Assembly (NCBI GenBank): GCA_944989445.1
Contig: CALYLW010000346.1
Coordinates: 831,353 to 895,352, forward strand
From: Ampullaceana balthica
Taxonomy: Eukaryota > Mollusca > Gastropoda > Lymnaeidae
Direction of reading: 5' to 3'
DNA length: 64,000 nucleotides
The stretch's first letter is position 1. Every line of letters begins with the position of its first letter. Shown here piece by piece: positions 11,714-23,460 of the stretch. The notes beneath the pieces were generated by a model. That model was given only the letters and a program-made list of their open reading frames with translations, was not told the DNA's origin and ran no database searches. Position numbers and translations under genes: made by a program.

Positions 11714-12892
11714 TCAAGACACTGGATGGTAAAAGGGTGTGCCAAGACACCCGATGATATAAGGGTGCACCAAGACACCCGATGATATAATTGTGCGCCA
11801 AGACACCCGATGATATAATTGTGCGCCAAGACACCAGATGATATAAGGGTGCGCCAAGACACCCGATGATATAAGGGTGTGCCAAGACACCATATGATAT
11901 AAGGGTGCACCAAGACACCCGATGATATAATTGTGCGCTAAGACACCCGATTATATAATTGTGCGCCAAGACACCAGATAATATAAGGGTGTGCCAAGAC
12001 ACCCGATGATATAAGGGTGTGCCAAGACACCAGATGATATAAGGGTGCGCCAAGACACCAGATGATATAAGGGTGCGCCAAGACACCAGATGATATAAGG
12101 GTGTGCCAAGACACCAGATGATATAAGGGTGCACCAAGACACCAGATGATATAAGTGTGCGCCAAGACACCAGATGATATAAGGGTGCGCCAAGACACCA
12201 GATGATATAAGGGTGTGCCAAGCCACCCGATGATATAAGGGTGCGCCAAGTCACCCGATGATATAAGGGTGTGCCAAGACACCCGATGATATAAGGGTGC
12301 GCCAAGACACCCGATGATATAAGGGTGTGCCAAGACACCAGATGATATAAGGGTGTGCCAAGACACCAGATGATATAAGGGTGCGCCAAGACATCCGATG
12401 ATATACGTGTGCGCCAAGACACCCGATGATATAAGTGTGCGCCAAGACAGCCGATGATATAAGTGTGCACCAAGACACCAGATGATATAAGAGTGTGCCA
12501 AGACACCAGATGATATAAGGGTGCGCCAAGACACCCGATGATATAAGGGTGCACCAAGACACCAGATGATATAAGGGTGCGCCAAGACACCAGATGATAT
12601 AAGGGTGCGCCAAGACACCCGATGATATAAGGGTGCGCCAAGACACCCGATGATATAAGGGTGCACCAAGACACCCGGTGATATAAGGGTGCGCCAAGAC
12701 ACCCGATGATATAAGTGTGCGCCAAGACACCCGATGATATAAGTGTGCGCCAAGACACCCGATGATATAAGGGTGCGCCAAGACACCCGATGATATAAGT
12801 GTGCGCCAAGACACCCGATGATATAAGGGTGCGCCAAGACACCCGATGATATAAGTGTGCGCCAAGACACCCGATGATATAAGGGGGCGCCA
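11714..12892. repeat. 28-bp minisatellite array (about 42 copies)
   Basis: The core is GATGATATAAGGGTGCGCC followed by AAGACACCC or AAGACACCA. Each unit can form a small hairpin (GGGTG pairing with CACCC over an 8-nt loop). All three minus-strand frames are stop-free, giving ORFs of 434, 310 and 204 codons that all read the same 28-residue cycle. They have no other features of a gene. The unit is unrelated to the other 28-bp array at 6012-7917. Confidence 0.96.
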
Positions 12893-13283
12893 GTGGTACT
12901 CTGTCAGGACTGCCGGACATAAAACAAGAGATCTACGCTCCGGACGACAACGTCAACAAAAAAACTGTTGCAAATGTTTCACTACGGATTATCACTCGTC
13001 ATGCTATAGAACATTTAACAACTAGGTACGGGAGGTGAGTGAGACATATATTATACATCGATTTGTTGTAACATTTAATGTAGAAAATGCCCGTGCTCAC
13101 GGAGAAGTTGGGTATTTTACTAATGTTGTTTGATGGGTACAAAACTGTGTTATTGAATTGTTTAGTTAGACGGGAGATGTAACAGAATAGTGAGTGATCG
13201 ACCTTTATTTTGATGATAGAGTTGACTGAACGTGTGACCTGATTGTCTTATATCCAAACATTGTCTTAAAATCTAAAAAACAA
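12893..13283. other. Unique spacer, no gene recognised
   Basis: About 390 bp of single-copy-looking DNA between two arrays with no ORF or RNA signal. Confidence 0.4.
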
Positions 13284-14756
13284 CGTCGTATATTCCATCC
13301 ATGTCTTGTATCCACCAATGTCTGATATTCCATCCATGTCTTGTATCCACAAATGTCTGATATTCCATCCATGTCTTGTATCCACAAATGTCTGATATTC
13401 CATCCATGTCTTGTATCCACCAATGTCTAATATTCCGTCCATGTCTTGTATCCACCAATGTCTGATATTCCATCCATGTCTTGTATCCACCAATGTCTGA
13501 TATTCCATCCATGTCTTGTATCCACAAATGTCTGATATTCCATCCATGTCTTGTATCCACAAATGTCTGATATTCCATCCATGTCTTGTATCCACTAATG
13601 TCTGATATTCCATCCATGTCTTGTATCCACAAATGTCTGATATTCCATCCATGTCTTGTATCCACCAATGTCTGATATTCCATCCATGTCTTGTATCCAC
13701 AAATGTCTGATATTCCATCCATGTCTTGTATCCACAAATGTCTGATATTCCATCCATGTCTTGTATCCACTAATGTCTGATATTCCATCCATGTCTTGTA
13801 TCCACAAATGTCTGATATTCCATCCATGTCTTGTATCCACAAATGTCTGATATTCCATCCATGTCTTGTATCCACAAATGTCTGATATTCCATCCATGTC
13901 TTGTATCCACAAATGTCTGATATTCCATCCATGTCTTGTATCCACAAATGTCTGATATTCCATCCATGTCTTGTATCCACCAATGTCTGATATTCCATCC
14001 ATGTCTTGTATCCACAAATGTCTGATATTCCATCCATGTCTTGTATCCACTAATGTCTGATATTCCATCCATGTCTTGTATCCACTAATGTCTGATATTC
14101 CGTCCATGTCTTGTATCCACCAATGTCTGATATTACATCCATGTCTTGTATCCACCAATGTCTGATATTCCATCCATGTCTTGTATCCACTAATGTCTGA
14201 TATTCCATCCATGTCTTGTATCCACAAATGTCTGATATTCCATCCATGTCTTGTATCCACAAATGTCTGATATTCCATCCATGTCTTGTATCCACCAATG
14301 TCTGATATTCCATCCATGTCTTGTATCCACAAATGTCTGATATTCCATCCATGTCTTGTATCCACAAATGTCTGATATTCCATCCATGTCTTGTATCCAC
14401 TAATGTCTGATATTCCATCCATGTCTTGTATCCACAAATGTCTGATATTCCATCCATGTCTTGTATCCACAAATGTCTGATATTCCATCCATGTCTTGTA
14501 TCCACAAATGTCTGATATTCCATCCATGTCTTGTATCCACAAATGTCTGATATTCCATCCATGTCTTGTATCCACAAATGTCTGATATTCCATCCATGTC
14601 TTGTATCCACCAATGTCTGATATTCCATCCATGTCTTGTATCCACCAATGTCTAATATTCCGTCCATGTCTTGTATCCACCAATGTCTGATATTCCATCC
14701 ATGTCTTGTATCCACTAATGTCTGATATTCCATCCATGTCTTGTATCCACCAATGT
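13284..14756. repeat. 35-bp minisatellite array (about 42 copies)
   Basis: Each unit is two related halves: ATGTCTGATATTCCATCC (18 bp) and ATGTCTTGTATCCACNA (17 bp). The only frequent variation is the base before AATGTC (C, A or T). Both halves resemble the 18-bp unit of 8388-10932. Minus-strand ORFs up to 380 codons are frame-cycling translations of the unit (35 residues per 105 nt). Confidence 0.96.
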
Positions 14757-15012
14757 TGTATATTCCCGTAATGTCGAATAATCCAATGATGCCTTATTTT
14801 CTCCTAATTGTATTATACTCCCCTAATGTCTTGCATTTCACCAATGTGTTATACTCTCCCCTAATGTCTTGCATTTCACCAATGTCTTATATTTCCCTAA
14901 ATCTATTAAATTCCCCTAATGTCGTGTGTTCCACCAATGTCGTATACTCCCCTAATGTCTTGTATTTCACCAATGTGTTATACTCTCCCCTAATGTCTTG
15001 TCTGATACTCCA
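14757..15012. repeat. Degenerate tail of the ATGTC repeat family
   Basis: Units such as CTAATGTCTTGCATTTCACC and AATGTGTTATACTCTCCCC continue the ATGTC-NNNATTCCAC pattern at irregular spacing of about 17-22 bp. This is an older, diverged margin of the 35-bp array. Confidence 0.7.
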
Positions 15013-15611
15013 ACCGAGCCTCATACTCCAACACTCCTCATATTCTCTTCACGTTCTTTAAATATCGATTATTTGGCCGCCTGTTTCTAAAAAGATTTTG
15101 AGAGACAAAAAGCAGCAAGCCGTAGCGCACATTCCGACCATTATTTCTAGCCAACAAACGGGCTCTCTGCTCTGCACACGTTTTTTTAGGTCTTTAAAAC
15201 ATCTAGTTCCACAGCGGAGAAAGAGGTTACGAAAGAATTGTTATACACGTTATTTCCGGATACCACACTCACGTGTGGAGATATCGTGTGGCTGTTTGTT
15301 TGGTTTTTAAAGTGGGCCTAATTCAAACACTCAAATGTCAACACACCACGATGGAACGGCTGATTGTTCACTTCGGAGATGGCCGCAGTATTTACACGGC
15401 AATTTATTCATTTGCGCAACTGGGGTTATTAGTTACATCATACGCATGGGGCACGGGATACAAGGGATAAAATGGTGGGAGAAACAGCCGCGAGCGTTAG
15501 CCAGGAACGAGAGAACGAAAGCGTGAGTCAACATGAAGATTAAGGGCTGGTGGTGACGTACGGACGTTAATGATGATGTACGCGTGATGGAGATGTCGTA
15601 GTTACGTTAAG
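15013..15611. other. Unique spacer, slightly GC-richer
   Basis: The three overlapping plus-strand ORFs (15098-15526) are short and lack domains. I see no splice pattern I would defend. A possible exon cannot be excluded. Confidence 0.35.
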
Positions 15612-15892
15612 TTAGAGATGACGAACAGAAGTTAGGGATGACTTAATAAATGTGAGAATGACCTAAGGAAGCTAGGAATGACCTAGGAATGACCTAAGGA
15701 AGCTAGGAATGACCTAAGGAAGCTAGGAATGACCTAAGGAAGCTAGGAATGACATAAGGAAGCTAGGAATGACCTAAGGAGGCTAGGAATCATTAAGGAA
15801 GCTAAGGATGACTTAAGAAAGCCTGGTATGAATTAAGAATATAAGGATCATTTAAGAAAGCTAGCTATGACTTACTGAAGCTACGAATGCTG
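15612..15892. repeat. 20-bp minisatellite, degenerate edges
   Basis: The unit GAATGACCTAAGGAAGCTAG is repeated about 8 times cleanly at 15655-15790, with decayed copies on both sides. The word AAGCTAGGAATGA is shared with the adjoining 24-bp array. Confidence 0.9.
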
Positions 15893-15908
15893 CGGGTTGT
15901 GTAGTGGT

Positions 15909-16987
15909 AAATTAAGCAAAGTAGGAATGATGCAGGTAAGCAAGCTAGGAATGATGCAGGTAAGCGAGCTAGGAATGATGCAGGTAAGCGAGCTAGGAAT
16001 GATGCAGGTAAGCGAGCTAGCAATGATGCAGGTAAGCGAGCTAGGAATGATGCAGGTAAGCGAGCTAGGAATGATGCAGGTAAGCGAGCTAGGAATGATG
16101 CAGGTAAGCGAGCTAGGAATGATACAGGTAATCAAGCTAGGAATTATGCAGGTAAGCAAGCTAGGAATTTATACAGGTAAGCAAGCTAGGAATGATGCAG
16201 GTAAGCAAGCTAGGAAAGATACAGGTAAGCAGGCTAGGAATGATGCAGGTAAGCAAGCTAGGAATGATGCAGGTAAGCAAGCTAGGAATGATACAGGTAA
16301 GCAGGCTAGGAATTTATACAGGTAAGCAAGCTAGGAATTTATACAGGTAAGCAAGCTAGGAATGATGCAGGTAAGCAAGCTAGGAATGATGCAGGTAAGC
16401 AAGCTAGGAATTTATACAGGTAAGCAAGCTAGGAATTTATACAGGTAAGCAAGCTAGGAATGATGCAGGTAAGCAAGCTAGGAAGGATGCAGGTAAGCGA
16501 GCTAGGAAGGATGCAGGTAATCAAGCTAGGAATTATGCAGGTAAGCAAGCTAGGAATTTATACAGGTAAGCAAGCTAGGAATGATGCAGGTAAGCAAGCT
16601 AGGAATGATGCAGGTAAGCAGGCTAGGAATTTATACAGGTAAGCAAGCTAGGAATGATGCAGGTTAGCAAGCTAGGAATGATACAGGTAATCAAGCTAGG
16701 AATTATGCAGGTAAGCAAGCTAGGAATTTATACAGGTAAGCAAGCTAGGAATGATGCAGGTAAGCAAGCTAGGAATGATGCAGGTAAGCAAGCTAGGAAT
16801 GATACAGGTAAGCAAGCTAGGAATGATGCAGGTAAGCAAGCTAGGAATGATGCAGGTAAGCAAGCTAGGAATGATACAGGTAAGCAAGCTAGGAATGATA
16901 CAGGTAAGCAAGCTAGGAATTTATACAGGTAAGCGAGCTAGGAATGATGCAGGTAAGCAAGCTAGGAATGATACAGGTAAGCAAGCC
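15909..16987. repeat. 24/25-bp minisatellite array (about 44 copies)
   Basis: The 24-bp form has the core GATGCAGGTAAGCAAGCTAG followed by GAAT. A 25-bp form carries TTATACAGG instead of GATGCAGG. Subtypes (AGCGAG to the left, AGCAAG to the right, plus ATCAAG) form local blocks. Each unit holds CAG|GTAAGC, which matches a 5' splice-site consensus. Several short ORFs of period 8 residues are artefacts. Confidence 0.95.
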
Positions 16988-17420
16988 ATAACTTGATGAT
17001 ACTATCGATTCTTTCAACAAGCCAGATATACCTGTGGTAAATCAACTTTAAGTCTTACGTCATCAACTATCAATTAGTGCGTTCATTACATCGCTCAGAA
17101 AGTATGTGCGTGTCCACACTATCTAAAGTAGACGCAAAAGTGCTTTACAACAACAACAGAGTAGGTGGGGGAGTGGAGGGACACAGGATCAGCTGTATCG
17201 TGAGGCCCCGCCCCCCGTCATGCGGAGATACGGAGGAGAAAGATAAGACACGGAGTTCTGTTTACGCGTGGATCCGTGATGTGACCCTTGTTGACAGCCC
17301 GTTGGTCAATGCACGTTCATGTGGATGGCTGATCTATCGATCTGACCTACTTCCCATTGATCGGACGGACCTCTCGTCAAACTCCGGCATCAAACTCTCG
17401 TCAATCTCTGCAAGTCAACT
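16988..17420. other. Unique spacer
   Basis: No repeat and no recognised gene. A plus-strand ORF (17077-17787) starts here but its second half is the G-rich repeat, so I do not call it. Confidence 0.4.
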
Positions 17421-17600
17421 CATGTGTGTGTGGGGGGGGGTAAGGGGACAGTCAGCCCGTGTGTGTGTAGGGGGGGCAAGTCAGTCCGTGTGTGTGGGGG
17501 GGGGGAAGTCGGCCCGTGTGTGTGGGGGGCAAGTCAGCCCGTCTGTGTGTGGGGGGGGGAAGTCAGCCTGTCTGTGTGTGTGTGGGGGAGGGGGAGGGCA
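17421..17600. repeat. G-rich 35-bp repeat, quadruplex-prone
   Basis: About five imperfect units of AGTCAGCCCGTGTGTGTG plus a run of 6-10 G. Six separate plus-strand G runs within 180 bp could support G-quadruplex folding. Confidence 0.85.
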
Positions 17601-17909
17601 GTCATTCTCTCTGTGGTACGTCCACGGCATTTCTGACGTATATGTCCCCATTAAAAAATATCTAAACATTGTCATGTTCCTATGCGAGATCGGCCTAGTA
17701 GACACCGTAATAGTTGTAAAAACATCGATCATTCTATGGCAATCAAAACAACCTATGTACATTACGGGGTTCCGACGGAAATATTGACTCTGGCGATTTA
17801 TATCTGTGTCAAGTAAATGAAACGAACGAAAACAGATTAAAGTAAAGTTACATTTAGAATGAATTCGTGATGTGCTAGATCTTTCGTATTTATGTTTTGA
17901 GATGGTAAA
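17601..17909. other. Short unique spacer
   Basis: About 310 bp between the G-rich repeat and the 10-bp array. Nothing recognised. Confidence 0.35.
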
Positions 17910-18010
17910 TCCATGTCAATAAATGTCGCTGCATGTCAATACATGTCAATAAATGTCAATACATGTCAATATATGTCAATACATGTCAACACATGTCAAT
18001 ACATGTCTTT
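17910..18010. repeat. 10-bp minisatellite
   Basis: About ten copies of ACATGTCAAT with AAATGTCAAT and ATATGTCAAT variants. Confidence 0.88.
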
Positions 18011-18146
18011 AAATCTTACGGTTCGATTTTGTTTGATTCATTCAGTGGCATGTCTTAGAGATCTACCAATTAACATGAATGAATTTGCGGAGCTTCATGT
18101 TTATTATCATTGTCAATTTTATGTTTCAGTAACAAATACATTAAAT

Positions 18147-18787
18147 TCAGCTGTGTGTCACAGTGACAACCACATGAACTTCAGACGTGTGTCACAGTGA
18201 CAACCACATGAACTTCAGACGTGTGTCACAGTGACAACCACATGAACTTCAGATGTGTGTCACAGTGACAACCACATGAACTTCAGATTTGTGTCACAGT
18301 GACAACCATATGAGCTTCAGATGTGTGTCACAGTGACAACCACATGAACTTCAGATTTGTGTCACAGTGACAACCATATGAACTTCAGATGTGTGTCACA
18401 GTGACAACCACATGAACTTCAGATTTGTGTCACAGTGACAACCACATGTAGTTCTCTTATGTATCACAGTGACAACCACATGAACTTCAGATGTGTGTCA
18501 CAGTGACAACCACATGAAGTTTAGTGTGTCACAGTGACAACCACATGAAGTTTAGTGTATCACAGTGACAACCATATGAAGTTTAGTGTGTCACTGTGAC
18601 AACCACATGAAGTTTAGTGTGTCACAGTGACAACAACATGAACTTTAGTGTGTCACAGTGACAACCACATGAAGTTTAGTGTGTCACAGTGACAACCACA
18701 TGAAGTTTAGTGTGTCACAGTGACAACCACATGAAGTTTAGTGTGTCACAGTGACAACCACATGAAGTTTAGTGTGTCACAGTGACG
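18147..18787. repeat. 34/31-bp minisatellite with palindromic core
   Basis: Every unit carries GTGTCACAGTGACAACCA; GTCAC-A-GTGAC is a perfect short inverted repeat. The left half uses a 34-bp form (ACATGAACTTCAGATGTG) and the right half, after about 18500, a 31-bp form (ACATGAAGTTTAGTGTG). About 20 copies in all. Confidence 0.93.
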
Positions 18788-18810
18788 ATGAAGTCACCCA
18801 TGAAGATAAG

Positions 18811-20330
18811 ATCAGTCATTTAGTCAAGTGGTCAGCTAGAACATGTCGTACACTTCTATCAGTCATTTAGACATGTGGTCAGAAGTGGTCAGCTAGATCA
18901 TGTCATACACTTCTATCAGTCATTTAGACAAGTGGTCAGATGTTGTCAGCTAGATCATGTCGCACACTTCTATCAGTCATTTAGTCAAGTGGTCAGCTAG
19001 ATCTTGTCGTACACTTTTTCAGTCATTTAGTCAAGTGGTCAGCTAGATCATGTCGTACACTTCTATCAGTCATTTAGACATGTGGTCAGAAGTGGTCAGC
19101 TAGATCATGTCATACACTTCTATCAGTCATTTAGACAAGTGGTCAGATGTTGTCAGCTAGATCATGTCGCACACTTCTATCAGTCATTTAGTCAAGTGGT
19201 CAGCTAGATCTTGTCGTACACTTCTATCAGTCATTTAGTCAAGTGATCAGATGTGGTAAGCTAGATCATGTCGTGCACTTCTATCAGTCATTTAGTCATG
19301 TGGTCAGCTAGATCATGTCGTACACTTCTATCAGTCATTTAGACATGTGGTCAGAAGTGGTCAGCTAGATAATGTCATACACTTCTATCAGTCATTTAGA
19401 CAAGTGGTCAGATGTGGTCAGCTAGATCATGTCATACACTTCTAACAGTCATGTAGTCAAGTGGTCAGCTAGAACATTTCGTACACTTCTATCAGTCATT
19501 TAGTCAAGTGGTCAGCTAGAACATGTCGTACACTTCTATCAGTCATTTAGACAAGTGGTCATCTAGATCATGTCGTACACTTCTATCAGTCATTTAGACA
19601 AGTGGTCAGATGTGGTCAGCTAGATCATGTCGTACACTTCTATAAGTCAAGTGGTCAGCTAGATCTTGTCGTACACTTCTATCAGTAATTTAGACAAGTG
19701 GTCAGATGTGGTCAGCTAGATCATGTTGTACACTTCTATCAGTCATTTAGTCAAGTGGTCAGATGTGGTCAGCTAGATCATGTCGTACACTTCTATCAGT
19801 AATTTAGTCAAGTGGTCAGATGTGGTCAGCTAGATCATGTCGTACACTTCTATCAGTCATTTAGTCATGTGGTCAGCTAGATCATGTCGTACACTTCTAT
19901 CAGTCATTTAGTCAAGTGGTCAGCTAGATCATGTCGTACACTTCTATCAGTCATTTAGTCAAGTGGTCAGCGAGATCATGTCGTACACTTCTATCAGTCA
20001 TTTAGTCATGTGGTCAGCTAGATCATGTCGTACACTTCTATCAGTTATTTAGTCAAGTGGTCAGCTAGATCATGTCGTACACTTCTATCAGTCATTTAGT
20101 AAAGTGGTCAGCTAGATCATGTCGTACACTTCTATCAGTCATTTAGTCAAATGGTCAGCTAGATCATGTCATACACCTCTATCAGTCATTTAGTCAAGTG
20201 GTCAGATGTGGTTAGCTAGATCATGTCGTACACTTTTATCAGTAATTTAGACAAGGGGTCAGATGTGGTCAGCTAGATCATGGCGTACACTTCTATCACT
20301 CATTTAGTCAAGTCGTCAGATGTGGTCAGC
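18811..20330. repeat. 47/57-bp minisatellite with higher-order structure
   Basis: The basic 47-bp unit is GTCAGCTAGATCATGTCGTA, CACTTCTATCAGTCATTTAG, then TCAAGTG. A 57-bp form has an extra GTCAGATGTG. A block of four units (47 and 57 bp forms) at about 18812 is repeated almost exactly from about 19019, a period near 207 bp. Roughly 30 basic units. Confidence 0.94.
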
Positions 20331-20410
20331 AAATATCCAAAAAGGGAGAAATGTTTCCCTTCATGATTCATTGAACCGTCCTTAAGAGAATCGATATTCT
20401 TTAGGAATCT

Positions 20411-20540
20411 CAACGACATAAATTGACATAGATGTACAACGACATAAATTGACATAGATGTACAACGACATAAATTGACATAGATGTACAACGACATAAA
20501 TTGACATAGATGTACAACGACATAAATTGACATACATGTA
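20411..20540. repeat. 26-bp minisatellite (5 copies)
   Basis: Five nearly identical copies of ACAACGACATAAATTGACAT plus AGATGT. Confidence 0.93.
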
Positions 20541-20717
20541 TTAAATATGGTCAAATTTACAACAGGATCTATGCATACTCCCCCCCCCCTCAATTCTTCA
20601 ACTTAGAATGTGACCGAATCGTTCTGAACATCGGGCCACTGTACTGGTCAGATTGACTACCACTGGGTTGATGACCTACGTCATAGTTATGGTCACCAAA
20701 AGTCACCATGGGTCTTT

Positions 20718-20940
20718 GAGCTATAATCCACCACAGAGTTATGATATAATCCACCGCAGAGCTATAATATAATCCACCACAGAGCTATGGTATGATCCAC
20801 CACAGAGCTATAATATAATCCACCACAGAGCTATAATATAATCCACCACAGAGCTATGGTATGATCCACCACAGAGCTATAATATAATCCACCACAGAGT
20901 TATGGTATGATCCACCACAGAGCTAAGGTATGATCCACTT
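20718..20940. repeat. 23-bp minisatellite (about 9 copies)
   Basis: The unit is AATCCACCACAGAGCTATAA plus TAT, with GGTATGATCC variants alternating. Confidence 0.9.
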
Positions 20941-21091
20941 AAGAACAATTATTCAAAAAAGAGCTGTGATCCTCCAGGAAGAAAGATCTAGAATTTAATG
21001 AAAGGAGCGGGAGAAGATTTTCGACTTGAGAAAAGAGGGAGAATAGGGGAGCGCGAGGTTGTCAGAGGGAGACAAAGCGAGGGAGGAGTGA

Positions 21092-21095
21092 ATGT

Positions 21096-21183
<88 letters not shown>
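21092..21183. repeat. (GT)n(GA)n compound microsatellite
   Basis: About 28 bp of GT followed by about 62 bp of pure GA. ORFs on both strands here are dinucleotide artefacts. Confidence 0.97.
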
Positions 21184-21187
<4 letters not shown>

Positions 21188-21628
21188 AGGAAAAGAGTAG
21201 ACGGAGATTAGTGTGAGAGCTAACACCAAACATTCCCCAAATACACCCTCATCTAATCTATGTTATTAAATGAACCATGTCTGTCTAGCGACTAGTAGAC
21301 GTGTTTGTATTAGTGCTGAATAAATCTCCAGTAATTGCCGCTCCGATCGCGGGCTCACGCCATCTTGAGGTCCTGCTTTGACCAAGTGATTTGGGGTGGG
21401 CAGGGCGCCGCGACTTAATTAGACACGTAGGGGGAAAGGGACGGTACTTTTGTTACACAAGGGACGCCACCCTGGTACACAGGGAGGCAACAACATTGCG
21501 GCCTTTCACAGCTGATTTACATTCTTGTGAAAGAAGAATTTCACCCCGAAATAAGCTTTATCCGCGGTCAACATTGAGCTGTGAATAGACCGACGCTCAT
21601 CTTTACGATGGTTGATAAACATACAAGT
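21184..21628. other. Unique spacer left of the large hAT element
   Basis: About 440 bp of moderate GC with no recognised gene. The last 8 bases (ATACAAGT) are the proposed left target-site copy of the hAT element. Confidence 0.45.
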
Positions 21629-21777
21629 CAGTGGCGGGTTTAGCTATAGGGCCGGAGGGGGGGCAGCTTGCCCCACGGCACCACTGTTGTGTGTAAAATG
21701 ACGCCCCCCTAAAGACGCGCTCGATGAACACTGAAAATTAAAGCTGTATTCCAAGTTCCGAAAGTAAAGTGTTTTGA

Positions 21778-21955
21778 GAAGAGTTATCCGCACGATTTTG
21801 ATCGTGAAAATAACGCCCGACGTTATCCTCACGGTAAACTGTGCGGTAAAATACCTAGCGTTATTCTCACTGCCGCAAGAATACGCATACGCTGACGAGC
21901 CGTATGGATATTGCTTGGCGTTATCCTCACGGCCAAAACCGTGCGGATAATCTCT
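21778..21955. other. Cluster of related hairpins in the hAT left arm
   Basis: TTATCC(G/T)CACG words recur with their inverted partners CGTG(C/A)GGATAA. CACGAT-TTTG-ATCGTG is a perfect 6-bp stem near 21791. TTATCCTCACGG and CCGTGCGGATAA form a 12-bp stem with one mismatch at about 21919-21951. This may be a subterminal transposase-binding region, but no such site is known to me for this family. Confidence 0.5.
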
Positions 21956-22390
21956 CCGAAGTAATTTAGCAACCGGAAATGTGTCATACTGTTGTGTATC
22001 GTGAACACTTGAATGTGTAATTCTAACTCTATACTTCTCAGTTTGGATTTATGTTTGATTGTGTTCCGTACTACATTAAAATAGGCTTTAAATTAAGGCC
22101 GATGGTAGACACCACGTAACGCGCAGTCTAAACTCAGTTGGGTGGATGGCGCGCATTACTCAGCCTACACTGTTTATTTTGGTATACCCAGTCCACCTTA
22201 TTAGCTTAAAATTTATTTTTAAAAAGATTTATGATTTTAATATTAATTTGGTAAAAGCAAAGAGAACGGTGCGCTCGATAAATCATATTTTTGGTTGCTA
22301 TATTATATTTGTTGTTTTTTCTATTTTAATTTAAAAAATAGACAACTAAACCTAACCCAGACCCTAAAACTGAAACTACAACCTTAAATA

Positions 22391-23423
22391 AAACAAACCC
22401 GTAAAAACAAAGTTTTTTACTATAAATCCCTTATATATGAGACATAACTAACAGTATTGATTATTTTCAAACATTTACAGACTGAATCTGTCTTAACTCA
22501 AGTTTGCTTCATAACCCTAGGGGGGGAGGGGTGGGTGGGAGGGGGAGAGGGGAAAAGTCTGGTCACCGATTCACTTGACCGAGCTCAGAGTGACACGTAA
22601 AATGTAAACAAAAGCGCACCGTCGCTTCGTTGGGTCGCCTCAATGCGTCAGCTCAAACTTTCACGTGGCAAAAAAACAATAACAAACCATGAATTTAAAT
22701 TACATACCTCATATAAGGATAAACTAAAAATGCATTAATTTAATTACGGTACGTTCGATCGATCTGAAATTTTGATACGATGCATTGTTAGGTTAGACGG
22801 GTCCGTGTGCCAAATTTCAGTTCGATCGGATCATGGGAAGTGGGTCATTTTTGACTTCTGTTTTTCCGCCCGCCCAGAGACAGAGAGAGACGCCGGTGAA
22901 GTTAATATAAGGGATTTAAATAAAACAAACCCGTAAAAACAAAGTTTTTGACTATAAATCCCTTATATATGAGACATAACTAACAGTATTGATTATTTTC
23001 AAACATTTACAGACTGAATCTGTCTTAACTCAACTTTGCATCATAACCCTAGTGGGGGGGGGAGGGGTGGGTGGGGGGAGAGGGGTAAAAGTCTGGTCAC
23101 CGATTCGCTTGACCGAGCTCAGAGTGACACGTAAAATGTAAACAAAAGCGCCCGTCGCTTCGTTGGGTCGCCTCAATGCGTCAGCTCAAACTTTCACGTG
23201 GCAAAAAAACAATAAACAAACCGTGAATTTAAATTACATACCTCATATAAGGATAAACTAAAAATGCATTAATTTAATTACGGTACGTTCGATCGATCTG
23301 AAATTTTGATACGATGCATTGTTAGGTCAGACGGGTCCGTGTGCCAAATTTCAGTTCGATCGGATCATGGGAAGTGGGTCATTTTTGACTTCTGTTTTTC
23401 CGCCCGCCGAGCCCAAGACAGAC

Positions 23424-23460
<37 letters not shown>

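Noticed and set aside
11616..12920. Minus-strand ORF of 434 codons (HPYIIGCLG-type repeats)
   Set aside because: The 28-bp unit cycles through all three frames, and shifted frames are equally open. This is a minisatellite translation.
13205..14737. Minus-strand ORFs up to 380 codons with MDGISDICGYKTW-type repeats
   Set aside because: Same frame-cycling effect from a 35-bp unit; several overlapping frames encode the same peptide cycle.
17077..17787. ORF of 236 codons
   Set aside because: A large part is the G-rich repeat (Gly/Val/Cys-rich); the unique N-terminal part has no domain.
18147..18787. Possible CRISPR array (palindromic repeat with spacing)
   Set aside because: There are no unique spacers, the whole unit is repeated, and the sequence is eukaryotic. 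The same applies to every other tandem array here.
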